Below are positions 35,342 to 48,540 of a DNA stretch of 64,000 bases, one piece after another. Under the pieces are notes generated by a model. It made no database searches. It worked only from the letters and a program-made list of their open reading frames with translations, and had not been told where the DNA came from. Location: assembly GCA_029959085.1 (NCBI GenBank), contig JARWIR010000002.1, positions 34,373,733 to 34,437,732 on the forward strand, read 5' to 3'. The translations under genes were made by a program, and so were the position numbers. Numbering within the stretch: position 1 is the stretch's first letter; every line of letters begins with the position of its first letter. This DNA comes from Nemophila menziesii. Its lineage: Eukaryota; Streptophyta; Magnoliopsida; Boraginales; Hydrophyllaceae.

Positions 35342-36555
35342 ACTTGTTTTGTTATTATTTTCCACAGTTAATTTTATTTGTCGATTTATTCACATACATA
35401 AATTAAGAATATATTTAATAATATTCAATTTTATAAATGTTCTTTTATTTATTACATATTTTATTGATTGAAAAGGGTGTATAATATAAATGCCAAACAT
35501 ACTGGGTAAGAAACCGTGTTCCAAAAAAAGGTAAAGAACACCAATCCACTATATAACCTTTCCTTATTATTTATATTTGACTAAAAAAATTTGAACTCTC
35601 AAATTTTGTCTTTGGATACCTTATTTACAACCCATTAAACCCTACTCTATTCTTACAAAAAAACATCAATTTATACACTATTGGTCAGATAACTTCTTTC
35701 TTGTGTACCTCTTTACATTACTCTTTATCATTGTTTGAATTTTATATGAAATTGTAGTTTAACTTATGTTGTAATTTTTTTTATTCAAATTGATTTAGAT
35801 CAGTTTATTGTTATAACAAATTCGTTATTTCTATAAATAATTTGAAATTTATTATTTTCACTGTATTTTATATTGATGAACCAAGATTGTATTGAGTTGA
35901 AAATTTTTTTTTTACTTATTTTGTTTCTACAAATTTGATAATTATTGAATTTTAAGGGATAAATGAATGATTTTTTCAAAAATATCATTGATTTTGCCAA
36001 GGGTTAATCAATGATAATTTGTATGTTAATCCTACATAAACCGTGGTAAGTTTTTATTACCATTTTCACAGTTATAATTAAATTTTTACTACTTTTTTAA
36101 TTTTATACTACTCTTATTATGTACTCTATGTTGGAGTCATCTCCACATATAACACACTAGTGTACATGTTTTTTTTCATTTACAGTACTAGTTTTAATGT
36201 TAGTTTCACTATGTGTACATCTTTAGTTTTTCATTTTTGTTTTTTTCTTGTCATTCTGTCAATTGATATACCTACGTTTTACTATTTGAATTTAATTTTA
36301 GTGAACTATGCTTAGTATTGGCAATATAGGTAAATAACTAATGAATTTGATCCACATGGTTATAGTGATGATAAAACGTTATTCTACTATTATGTACTGG
36401 AGCTACAAACTTTACACCGAAATACACAACTTCATGTTGATATAAAATATAACAAACGTGCAAAACACCTTCACCAAAATCAAACAATAAAAACTAAAGG
36501 TTTGTTCACTCAATTTTGTTTTGAACTTATCATGATTGTGAAAGCAAAAAATTGT

Positions 36556-37176
36556 CAAACACAAGGAATAAAGCCTCATTTTAGGGTTAGCTTTGTATAC
36601 TAACCCTCATTCACGCAGCTTCTTTAATCTATTGATTATATTTCTTTCTGGTGCAATTAATTTATGTACGTGTCTTTCTATTATTAACTAAATACAGTTT
36701 CTTAATTTGGTATTAATTCAGTAGATCTAATTAGGACCTTTCAGTTTGGTTTATTTAGTTTTTTTCTTTTATTGCAGAGATATTTCACATAACAAACAAT
36801 CTACCTAAGATAGCAAATCTTACAATAGTTTATATAGAATAGATATTAGGATACAAGAAGTAACTAAAATTCACGAGTCCTAATATGTCTTCTATATAAC
36901 CTATTTTAAGATCTGCTATCTTATATAGATTACTTGTTCTGTGAAATACCTCTGCAATAAAAGAAAGACAGTACAAAAGTTAGACAAAAAGGGACTACTT
37001 AGATATCATGAATTAATAATGTAGTTAGAAAATGTATTTGGTAAATAATATAAAGACTCATACAGAAATTAATTTCAAATGGAAGAAATGAAATCAACAG
37101 ATAAAAGAAGTGGCGTGAATGAGGACGAGTATACAAAGCCAACCCTAAAATGAAGCTATATTTCTTGTGTTTGTTT
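36556..37176. mobile_element. Foldback element, complete-monomer copy
   Basis: Same structure, with its centre near 36863 (aagtaactaaaattc). Four bases are missing from the left terminus (caaacacaagg in place of caaacaaacacaagg). Confidence 0.84.
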
Positions 37177-37244
37177 TTTCCACTTTTCAATCCCTTGTTT
37201 TAATCTATATCAAACGAAGCTCTATTTTTTTTTCTCATGATGTA

Positions 37245-38009
37245 GAATGAAGCCATGGGTCAGTTGCCACTTGTGACCATATCACGTATATCTCTTGAAA
37301 CTATCAATTCCTTCTCGTTTGTGTCGTCAATAATGCATTGGATTGAGTCTTTGCTTTTAGCTGATAATGTGAACAAATTGAAAAATAAGCGATTTAGGGT
37401 GGACAATGGTAAATAATGACTGGTATGCACAACCTAACATGAAGGCAAGTTTGTACAAGCACATTCTCCATGCTTCACAGATAACACTAGCCATCTCCAA
37501 GCACTCATCTATGTACTCGTCTTACGGATTGTGAGTTAAGACAAATTTACATAAGGTAGTTTTTTTATAAATATTTGAGAAAGAATTATATTTTATAATT
37601 ATGAAAATGTACACAGGTGCTTCGAGATGTTATACTATCTTTAGCTGAAGAAATCTTTATCGATCCAAATAATTACAATGATGTTGTGTTTCGATGCAAA
37701 GTACGTTTGCTCAAACCTTTGATTAAACAGAGGGACTGAGGCTCCATCAAGTGAGAGAGAATGGTGAGGTTTCTGTTATTGTAGAAGTTGAAGGGTGTGC
37801 CTTGTAGATACATGAGCTCAACATCGGATAAGAAAATTTTAAAAAAATTGGCTTTCGAAGGCATGTTGAATTTGCTTAAAAAGATGTCTTTTCAATGTTA
37901 TGGAAAAAAATCAGAATATGATATTTCTTACAAGAATTATATGAATGTTATTTGTGATTCGATACGATATATTGTAGGTTTGTGGCAAGAGCATATAATT
38001 TTTTCATGA
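37245..38009 (+). pseudogene. DCL3-like: Dicer-like 3 fragment, copy 3
   Basis: The best preserved linker: QLPLVTISRISLETINSFSF, then SSIMHWIESLLLADNV, matching the pre-RNase IIIa segment (family pattern SFSF-PSIMHRIESLL-A). Then KASLYKHILHAS. The third piece reads DVILSLAEEIFIDPNNYND, closest of the copies to DVIESLAGAIFVD. A deletion after HQVRE removes the first helix of the dsRNA-binding domain; the rest (RYMSSTSDKKILKKLAFEG) is open to the stop at 38007-38009. Confidence 0.78.
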
Positions 38010-38049
38010 AAATTGTCCATGAATCTTTATTTTTAGTTAATTGCATTAT

Positions 38050-40338
38050 GGTCCCTATACTATGTAAAAATGTCAGTAAAAGTTCCTATAACATAAAAAT
38101 GCGTTGTATTCCTCTATTTTAGTGTTTTAGAAACTAATTACACTATAAATCCCGATTTTACAAAAATAACATATATTTATTATAGGAAATGATAAAATAT
38201 TTACTTAAATAAAATAAATCTAAACAAAACAAAGAAACAATATAATAAGTTGTAAATTATTTTTTAGATAAATCAACGATAATATTTAGTAAATGGTTAT
38301 CATCCTCTCTTCAAGTATTACAAATTAATTTATTGAATCTAGGATAAATCCACTATATATCTTGAATGAAACTGAGAGTACATGACATTTAAGAGAGCGA
38401 TAAGTACAAATTATTACCTTCTTTAAAGTTACTTTATTAGTGAGGACCATTCCTTAAAAAGTTGGCTTGTTCTGTAACCGTCATATAAATTAACTATTTC
38501 AAAATTGATCATCCACGGTTACTTTTTCCAACTCACTCTTAAGTTATTCCAGAGAATTCAAATTAATACTTATTTCTCTCAAAATGACAAACCCATGTAC
38601 TAAATATGCTTAGTGAAATAAAATCAGTAAAACAAGTGTCTAAAAACTCAAAACTCATTGAGTAAATAACACAAGTCATGCCTAAATTCATATCCCAATC
38701 CATCTTTGGAATGGAGTAGACCTAAAAGTTTCGTCCAAATTATCGATTCTTTCTGACTTACATATGAGTTCGAAAATATACTTGACCTTTGGATGTCCGC
38801 TTTTTAAAAATATCCAACATTCGATACCCCTTTAATCAATAACATTTTCAGATTAGGTCTAAACATTTTTTAGTGTAACAAAGAAAAATTATTTAAAAGG
38901 AAAATAATAAAGTTCAGTGTTTATAACCTTCACCTTATTGAATCTCGGGGGGGGGGGGGGGGGGGGGTTATTTCTTACGGACTTTGTTAAATATTATGAA
39001 ACGTTTAGTATTTTATCTAGCTTATTATTATTTTTACCTTTAGTATTCATTAGAGAGATAGATATGGGACACAAGTCACACTAGTTGGCTTTAGTTGCCT
39101 TAAGAAGATAAATAGTTTAATTTTAAGAATACTGTATTGTTATATTGATTTTTGTAAGATTACTATATATACTATTTGTGGGATGTGAAAACATTGAAAA
39201 AGGATTTGATATTATTTATTAATCTATATAAGCGCATAATTTATTTCATGAAATAGATAATTAATTAATTATTATTTAAATTAATAATGATAGTTATGTT
39301 CTTTTATGAGTATTTTATTATCTGAGGATAATCAACTCAGTAATATTAAGTAGTAGCACGATTATATAAATTATATTACTTATTGTTTTGAATTGAATTA
39401 AATTAGTGTTGCATATATCTAGCATAAATGTATTACAAATATTTTTAATATAAAAAGAGTTAAGGGATAATTTATAATATACATAATCATTTTGTAGCAA
39501 AAAAACACTCCATGCCTCCCCTCTCCTTTACAAGTCAAGACCTCTATAAGAGTTGAAGTATTTTTGAAGACATATAAAAATGATTAAACACTTGCTCGAG
39601 ACAATTTTTGCTACAATTTGTCTAACTTGCATCACTGTACCAAATTGGTCATATATTTCTCATCCGAAATAGAAATTACGATCCTTTTTTGCATATGCCA
39701 ACTAGATTTCAAGATATTTTTAGGATAATACGAATAAAAGTCAGAATATTCATCAATTGGTTGCATAAAATGTCGAAGTCAAATAATTGTTTATAAGTAA
39801 CAAGTATGGATGATGAGCAAGTAATGTAACCTTAAGATTTATAAGAACTACACCGTCAATTTTTCTATAAGTAGAAAGTTTTTAAATGAGATTTTTTATG
39901 AATATTTTGGAATATTTTTTTATTTAATTCACTATATGAACCTAGATCCTATAGTCATTACATTAAATTGTATCATATACAACTATGTGTAAAAAGATAA
40001 GCCAATAAAAACGATTGATAGATTATTCTAGTCGCGAGACATAATTTTAGGAGTATTTAGTACATAGAAGAGGGATTTTTCTCTATATATTTATCTTTTA
40101 CACATTCTTATCTAGTTTCTCTATTTATACTATTTCTAGAATTTTTATATGTAATTTTTCTGTTAGGCATGTAGATCGTAGATATTTCAATGCTACGATA
40201 CTCCTAGATGATGATAAGATGTGAAGAAATCAAGTTTGGTCATTGGTTATGGTGGGAAAATAATATTCTAGCATATATAGAAAGTAAATAAATATACCGA
40301 CTAGTTTTAGAAATTGTAATGATCGAGGTTACATGCAA
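38050..40338. repeat. Partial monomer ended by the duplication junction
   Basis: 2.3 kb corresponding to 27141-29430, with a 21-G tract at 38947-38967. It stops at ttacatgcaag, where other units continue attgacaatg, and is joined to LTR sequence. Confidence 0.9.
38947..38967 (+). repeat. Poly-G tract, 21 G
   Basis: Homopolymer between gaatctc and ttatttctta. The homologous site has 7 G (3072-3078), 11 (19504-19514), 6 (28081-28086), 7 (44124-44130), 6 (52794-52799) and 19 (63712-63730). Confidence 0.9.
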
Positions 40339-41569
40339 GCTGCCTAAATCTGGGATTCTGCATACACGTCCAAAGATATGCGTTTTTACCTAAGAAATAG
40401 GTCGAATCTGGTGATTTCCTTCTTTAGGGTCAAGATAATTCTGTTGCGATTCTTTTGGTATCTTATGGAGCTCAAACCGACCAATAACGAAGAAGTTATG
40501 CTCAAAACAGTCCAGCAGTGTTTATCTTTATTTCCATACGAATTTGAGTTGGGCTAGAAGTCCAATACCTTAACTCTTCCTCAAGAAAACGAATTAGGTC
40601 TTCTAAACACCTATAAATACCCCCTTATATCACTTGTAAATCATCATTGTCTCATAGTAATTAGTTATTAAGGGTTTATTCTTCCAGTTTATTGTAGAGA
40701 GCAAGATGAGTCTTTTGTTATTTCTTTTAGTTTATTTCTATCATGTATGAACTAAACTCCCCATAGCTTGGGTTTTGCATATGTATAATCTATGAATTCT
40801 AATTCTTCTATCTAAGTTTCTTTGGGAATTATATGTTTTAATTTGATATTAGCTACTTACTTTATATTTGTTTATGTGTTTTGATTTAATGTCTTTCCTA
40901 GAACTGATCACTTTAGGATTGTTTTAATAGTAGTTAGATGGTCTCCTTGACAGGGTGTTTAACTATTGAACCACCACATAATGTCTAGTGTCGATAGTAG
41001 TTCTGACAAAACATGCTTCTAACTAGATAGTCATTAGGGTTTGTTTTAACCACCATATCACCAGGATTGCAGTAGTTACTTAGGGCCTTAGTGGCGTTTG
41101 ACAACCCTAAGATAAAACACTTCTTGGTTTTGCCGTAGCCCCCTTATTCGCTCTCAAGGTCTAAGGTATGGGAATTAAGAATCCTGACTAAGTATACCAA
41201 GAGCTAATATTCTCCCTTATGAACTAGATTTATAGATAGAATTAGAAGGATTAGTGCATACTAGCAAAACCTGAGCTATACTTCTCATCTCATATTTCTT
41301 ATCTTTTATTTTATTGTCTTTATTTTCTTAGTTTAATTCTTGAATCTCGAAATCTATTTGCTTTATTTTTCTGTCTTTAATTATTTACTTTTACTCGTTA
41401 TTTCTACTCACGCGATTAACACACTTAAGTCCCTGAGAACGAACTCAACTTACTAACTAAAACTTGCATACGTCCTGTAATACTTGCAGTACTGTGCCTG
41501 TCTAGGGTGAGAGTGCGTAGTTTCTTGGCTTATTTTAATCTTAATTTTATCACACCCTAGGCACCACCA
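40339..41569 (+). mobile_element. 5'-truncated LTR created by tandem duplication
   Basis: 1231 bp equal to the 3' LTR from 15721 onward, without its first 295 bp. It shares 3'-LTR-specific bases (cgtccaaag, ggtcgaat, tttaggg) rather than those of the 5' LTR. It is followed by CCTAA and the same monomer flank as 16950. On the left it abuts monomer sequence with no target duplication. It is therefore a duplication product, not a solo LTR. Confidence 0.92.
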
Positions 41570-41866
41570 CCTAATATGTCTTCTATATACACTATTATAA
41601 GATTTGTTATCTTATGTAGATTACTTGTTTTGTGAAATACCTCTGCAATGAAAGAAAGAAAGTACAAAAATTAGACAAAAACAGCCTAATTAGATATACT
41701 GAATTAGTAATATAGTAAGAAAATTTATTTGGTAAATAATATAAAGACACATACAAAAATTAGTTTCAAAGGGAAGAAATGAAATCAAGAGATAAAGAAG
41801 CGGTGTGAATGAGTACGAGTGTACGAAGCTAACCCTAATATAAGGCAATATTTCTTGTGTTTGTTT
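41570..41866. mobile_element. Foldback right arm after the truncated LTR
   Basis: Duplicate of 16950-17246. There is no left arm here, because the duplication started inside the LTR. Confidence 0.85.
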
Positions 41867-41931
41867 TCCACTTTCCAATCCATTGTTTTAATCTATATCA
41901 TAAGAAGCTCTATTTTTTTCTCATGATGTAG

Positions 41932-42805
41932 AATGAAGCCATGGGCCAGTTGCCACTTGTGATCATATCACGAATATCTATTGAAACTATCATTTCCTTC
42001 TTGTTCGTGTCGTCAATCATGTATTAGATTGAGTCTTTGAATTTAGCTACTAATGTAAAGAAATTAACAAGTAAGCGATTTAGGGTGGGCAATGGTAAAT
42101 AATGACTGGTACACACAACCTAACATGAAGGTAAGTTTGTACAAGCACATTCTCCATGCTTCACATCAACTGCAAACACAGTTAACACTAGCCATCGCTA
42201 AGCACTCATCTGTGTACTCGGCTTACGGATTGTAAGTTAAGACAAAATTACCCAAGGTAGTTTTTTAATAAATATTTCAGAAAGAATTATATATTCTATT
42301 ATCATGAAAATGATAAATGAGAATGTACCTGTGTCGATACGACACAGGTGCTTCGAGATGTTAAACTATCGTTAGCTAGAGAAATCTTTATCGATCCAAA
42401 TAATTACAATGATATTGTGTTTCGATGCAAAGTACGTTTGCTCGAACCATTGGTTAAACCAGAGGGACTGAAGCTCCATCAAGTGAGAGAGATGTCCGAG
42501 TTGTGTCAGAAAAAAGGTTATCTCTTTATGAAACCTATCGCCACTAGGGAAATGGTGAGGTTTCTGTTATTATGGAAGTTGAAGCCAATGGTGTGTCTTG
42601 TAGATACATGAGCTCACCATCGGATAAGAAAAATCTAAAAAGATTTGCTTTCGAAGGCATGTTGAATTTGCTTAAAAAGATGTCTTTGCAATGTTATGGA
42701 AAAAAATCAGAATATGATATTTCTTACAAGAATTATATGAATCTTATTTGTGATTCGATATAATATATTGTAGGTCTGTGGCAAGAGCATATAATTTTAT
42801 CTTGA
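41932..42805 (+). pseudogene. DCL3-like: Dicer-like 3 fragment, copy 1 duplicate
   Basis: Duplicate of 17312-18185 from the 24.6-kb event. It keeps FAFEGMLNLLKK where copy 1 has FSFEGMLNFLKK, so copy 1 carries the derived changes. Same frameshift and missing domains. Confidence 0.78.
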
Positions 42806-42825
42806 AAAATTGTCCATGAATCTTT

Positions 42826-43118
42826 TTTTTCGATCGGCAAATCAAACTACATATAAAGCACAAACATCAAGTTCTTTTTTACACTTTTTTTAAGACTAGC
42901 TATTTCAAATATTCTCAATTAATAATCTAGCATAGCCAATAACCTTCTTTAACTTTCTTCTAACTTCGGGATTCAAACCTTGGACCTCATGGATGAGACA
43001 ATAGAGCTCTAACCAACAACCTTCTTTGTTTTAACTTTCTTCCACCTTCGGGGTTCGAACCTTGTACCTCTTAGTTGAGAGACAAGGCCCGGGCCAGATG
43101 AGATAACTCACCTGGTTG
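42826..43118 (-). mobile_element. Dimeric SINE, duplicate
   Basis: Copy of 18206-18498 at an offset of 24,620 bp, with the same target repeats (42809-42825 and 43119-43135). Produced by segmental duplication, not by a second insertion. Confidence 0.82.
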
Positions 43119-46099
43119 ATTGTCCATCAATCTTTATTTTTAGGTAATTGCAATATGATCCCTATACTATGTAAAAATGTCAGTAAAAATTGCTATCACA
43201 TAAAAAATGCATTGTATTCCTCTATTTTAGTGTTTTAGAAATTAATTACACTATAAATCCTGATTTTACAAAAATAACATATATTTATTATACTAAACGA
43301 TAAAATATTTATTTAAATTAAATAAATATAAACAAAAAAAAGAAACATATAATAAGTTAAAAAGTTTTTTTTAGATAAATCAACGATAATATATAGTAAA
43401 TTTTGCATACAGAATAAAAACCGATACAAAATCACTACCCTAGCAAAGAGTTAAATGTAATCATCCTCTCTTCATGTATTAGAAATTAATCTATTAAGTC
43501 TAGGATAAATCCACTATATATCTTGAAAGAAAGTGAGAGTACATGACATTTAAGAGAGCAATACGTACAGATTATTACCTTCTTTATAGTTAATTTATTA
43601 GTGAGGACCATTCCTTAAAAAGTTGGCTTGTTATGTAACCGTCATATAAAGTAGCTTTTTCAAATTGATCATCCACGTTTACTTTTTCCAACTCATTCTT
43701 AAGTTATTCCAGAGAATTCAAATTGATACTTATTTCTCTCAAAATGACAAACCATGTACTAGATATGCTCAGTGAAATCACATTTGTAAAACAAGTGTCT
43801 AGAAACTCAAAACTCATTGAATAAATAACACAAGTCATGCCTAAATTCATATCCCAATCCATCTTTGGAATCGAGTAGACCCAAAAGCTCTGTCCAAACG
43901 ATTATCGATTCTTTCGGACTTACATATGATTTCGAAAATATACTTGGCCTATGGATGTCCGCTTTTGAAAAATATCCAACATTTGATACCCATTTAATCA
44001 ATACCATTTTGAGATTAGGTCTAAACATTTTTTAGCGTAACGAAGAAAAATTAATTAAAAGGAAAATAATAAAGTTTAGTGATTTTAACCTTCATAAAAC
44101 TTAACCTTATTGAATCTCTTGGAGGGGGGGTTATTTCTTATGGACTTTGATAAATATTATGAAACATTTAGTATTTTATCTAGCTTATTAATGTTTCTAC
44201 CTTTAGGATTCATTGGAGAGTTAGATATGGGACACAAGTCACATTACCTTGCTTTAGTTGCCTTAGGAAGATACATTGTTTAACTTTAGAAATATTGTAC
44301 TGTTATATTCATTTTTGTAAGATTACTAAATATACTATTCATGGGATGTGAAAATATTGAAAAAGGATTTGTTGTTATGTATTAATCTATATAAGCATAT
44401 ACTTTATTTCATGAAATAGATAACTAATTAATTATTATTTAATTAATATTTCTAGTAATGTTCTTATATGAGTATTTTATTATCTTAGGATAATTAACTC
44501 AGTAATATTAAGTAGTAACACGATTATATAAATTATATTACTTATTGTTTTGAATTAAATTAAGTTAGTGTTGCATATAGAAGTCATAGTTGTAGCAAAA
44601 AAAACTCCATGCCTCCCCTTATCCTTTACAAGTCAAGACCTCTACAAGAATTGAAGTATTTTTGAAGACATATGAAAATGATTCAACACTTACTCCAGAA
44701 TATTTTTGCTACACTTGCATCACTGTACCAAAATGGTCATATATTTCTCATCTGAAATAGAAATTACGATCAATTTTTGCTCATGCCAACTAGATTTCAA
44801 GAGATTTTTAGGATAATACGAATAAAATCAGAATATTCATCAATTGGTTGCATAAAATGTCGAAGTCAACTAATTGTCTCATATGTAACAAGTATGGAGG
44901 ATGAGCAATTAATGGAACCTTAAGATTTAGGAGAACGACAACGTCAATTTTTCTATAAGTAGAAAGTTTTTAAATGGGATTTTTTCATAAATATTTTGGA
45001 ATATTTTTTTATTTAATTCACTATTTGAACCTAGATCCTATAGTCATTACATCAAATGGTATCATATACAACTATGTTTTAAAACATTAGCCGAGACATA
45101 ATTTTAGGAGTATTTAGTACATAATAGAGGGATTTTTCTCTATATATTTATCTTTTACACATTCTTATCTAGAATATCTATTTATAATATTTCTAAAAAA
45201 TTTATATGTAATTTTTTTGTTAGGCGTGCAGAACGTAGGTATTTCAATGATACGATACTTCTAGATGATGATAAGACGTGAAGAAGTCAAGTTTGGCCAT
45301 AGGTTATAGTGGAAAAGGAATATTCGAGAATATATAGAAAGTCAGATAATTATACAACCCTTAGCTATTCTTAAACGTTTACACTCAACATTTAAGAAAG
45401 GGTAATATTAGAATAGTACGCACAACTATAACAACAATTAAGGGACTCTTAGACATGTAATAATGTGAAATTCATCTTAGGTTAAATAGATTTAAAGGAT
45501 GAAACATTATTTTTACTAACTATAATTTTTTTTTTTTAATAATAATTATTATTAAATTGCAGGTATGAGGGATAATATTATCTTTAGCTATGATCTTTTT
45601 TATAAGAAATTTTCTAATTATAGCTAAAATTAAGGATATATATAAAGAATCAATAGCAGTAAGAGAGAAAGTTAATTCATTAATGATGATAAGAGTTAGT
45701 TCACTAATAATAATAATATAATACATAGGGATTGGTACTAAAAAACATAAAAAGTTACATGTAGAGAGGGTCCATATTAAGATTTCGATATTATAGATAT
45801 CCAGGTTTTGTTTGTAGGGAGCCGGATAAAACACCAGTGTTATCTGTTGTTCAATTGGGTTGAGACCACAAACTGGCAAGGTAGGGATGGAATCATTTAA
45901 ATATTATTATAAATCAATTCATGTAAAGGACTAGGTACATCAGGTAAGAGAAAATGTTAGAAAATATGAATGGGATGTGTTGGAAGAAATGATCAATCTA
46001 ATATAAATAAAATACAAGGTACAATAAAAAGGTGATTTATCGGTAAATGTATCAAAATCCATCTTTTAATGGTTAGGGTTTGAAGTTCTCTTATTCCTT

Positions 46100-46820
46100 T
46101 GGTATTTGTTGATGCTTTGAGAATTAATCATGATCGGACTATTACCTAGCATATTAAGATAACTTTACCACTCACTCTCGGCCACCTATGTTGGTAGATC
46201 ATTTATTGTTGACGCAAACAACATACCATCTCACCTATTTATGATTACAAATAGGGGTTAAAGAGTACTATACTAATTAGGTTCTAGTTTTAAGTTATAT
46301 GCTTAACTTGTAGATATGTACCTCCTAAAACTATTTAACAGATGTAGGATCATTCTTTCCATAATATCCGTTATGCTGGTGCATATACCCACAATTATAA
46401 CAAAACTCATTGAGTTTTTACATTTTGAAATTAATCAATAGAGGCTTCATATTCATCTTTGGTAGAAAACCTCCAATATATATCGAATGATTGATTGGAC
46501 ATTAGAACCAGACCTTCATGGAAGTTTTCTTGTTAAATAAGTCATTTAGGACGGAATATTACTTTCCAATGGAACCATACTACTTACTAATAATGTTAAA
46601 AAAATATTTAAATATCATATTTTGCAGGTAAACCATACACCTGGATACACAAAAAGGTATAACTAAGGTTATACTTGTGCACATATATATTATATGTCCC
46701 TTGATAGAATAGATGGTGATATCGAAAGACATCTGAAAGCCTTTGATTCTGAGGTTTTTGCAATTATATTTTAGAGTAGAACAAGATGAGTTTGACGATG
46801 TCATTCAAAAGAAATACTTT
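46100..46820 (-). pseudogene. LINE ORF1-like remnant, duplicate
   Basis: Duplicate of 21480-22200 with a few substitutions. Confidence 0.5.
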
Positions 46821-47923
46821 AGCTTTATTATATAAGTCCAAACTATTATTAATGTTGATATGAATAGCCCAAACCTCTACCACAGTCCTGCATATTTACT
46901 CCACAATTTAGAATAGTATTGGGAGAATCAAATATATTCTTTATAAATCATTATCATTATAAATAGATAGGTTTTCAAAATGTTTTTTAGTAAATACTTC
47001 ATGACCATTCGAGGAACAAGCCTCACCATCTAAGTGTTTAACTATATTAGTGTCGGTAGGAGTATTGTATACTTTATCCTCTATTAATGTTTATAAAACC
47101 ATTACAAGTAAAGGAAAATAAACATGTCCTCATAATTTTTGTGGGAAGTTGTATCGACTAAAATTACCTTTGTTGTTCACTTACATTTTCCATTTGCTGA
47201 GTCGGTGTAACAACAACATTTCATTGCTTCTTCCAGGCTGAGTTGGTTGATGAGTCATTATTAGATATGTTATTTTTATCTCTTGAGTCTACATCATGAG
47301 AAGAAGTATCGACAAGCATGTCGTCTTTAGAAGAGGAACGATATGACATTTTGTTATCCAGTATAATTGGACGGACGCTTTGCAGTGGTTGAACAAATAC
47401 AATAATAGTATATGAATTGTCAAAATCAGAAAGACAAAATGTATCAGCGTACTAGATTTCGTTGGTAGAATTATACATTGTTAAGATAGCTCATAGTAAG
47501 AGCAATTGTAGATGAAAGAAAATAAAGGAACAAAAAAGACAGAAAAGTAGAAGTAAATTTAAACATAAAACAAAGTTGTAAGAAGATAACGAGACTATAT
47601 TGAAAAGTAGAGAAGAAATAAAAATCAAAGTGTGGAGTTATTTTTTGGTAGGATTAACATGTAAGTTTTATATTTTTAAAAAATTGATAGAATATTTTGA
47701 TATAATTTTTAAAGATTGAGTTTGGAGATATACAAGTAATATTGGAAGAAACAATTTATTTAACATAAATACTTTTTATTTTGGTAATTTGATTTCGTCA
47801 AGTAGTATTTTTCTTTGATCTTTTATAGAATAACCTAGTAATACGTGATAATTTTAACTTCTCTCTATAAAAAGCAAATATTTTAAAAATTGATGAAATA
47901 ATATAATAAAATAAAAGATAACA

Positions 47924-48125
47924 AATATATATATATATTTTATATATATATACATATAAATACATGTATATACATGTTCTTATATTTATATATGAACATA
48001 TATATATACAAAATGAATATGTACACATATATATACATGCATATATACATGTACAATATATGTATATATACATGTAGACATATGTATATACATTTATACA
48101 TATGTATATGCACATATATATATAC

Positions 48126-48162
<37 letters not shown>

Positions 48163-48189
48163 CATACATACATACATATATATACGTGT

Positions 48190-48229
<40 letters not shown>

Positions 48230-48540
48230 ATATACAAATACATATATGGATATATATACATATATATATTATGTTTTAATTTTTTATATTATTCTATTAA
48301 TTTTTTTTAAAATTTACTTTTTTATAGAGAAGAGTTAACATTTTCATGTATCAATAGTTGTATATATATATACATATATACGTATATGCATATCATATGT
48401 ATATTCATGTATATTGTATACATATACGTATATGCATATACACATATATATATATATGTATGTATGCGTATATATATTTATACATATGTATAAATATATA
48501 TACGCATATGTACATACATATGTATATATATAAACATAAT
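47924..48540. repeat. TA-rich minisatellite, duplicate
   Basis: Expanded relative to 23305-23865, with added tacatacatacata and TA blocks near 48120-48225. Confidence 0.9.

Larger units (their letters stand above)
27141..38049. repeat. Complete 10.9-kb monomer
   Basis: The reference unit: exon-like minus-strand segments (27800-29000), segment A (29930-31130), LINE ORF1-like remnant (32250-33760, minus), segment B (33815-35125), foldback element (36556-37176) and a DCL3-like fragment (37245-38009). Copied at 51829-62814. Confidence 0.9.
15721..40338. repeat. First copy of 24.6-kb tandem duplication
   Basis: 24,618 bp running from inside the 3' LTR to monomer sequence ending ggttacatgcaag. 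All landmarks recur about 24.62-24.77 kb later: 18537 to 43157, 27141 to 51829, 38050 to 62815. Copies are nearly identical, with differences mainly in the TA arrays and poly-G tracts. Confidence 0.95.
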
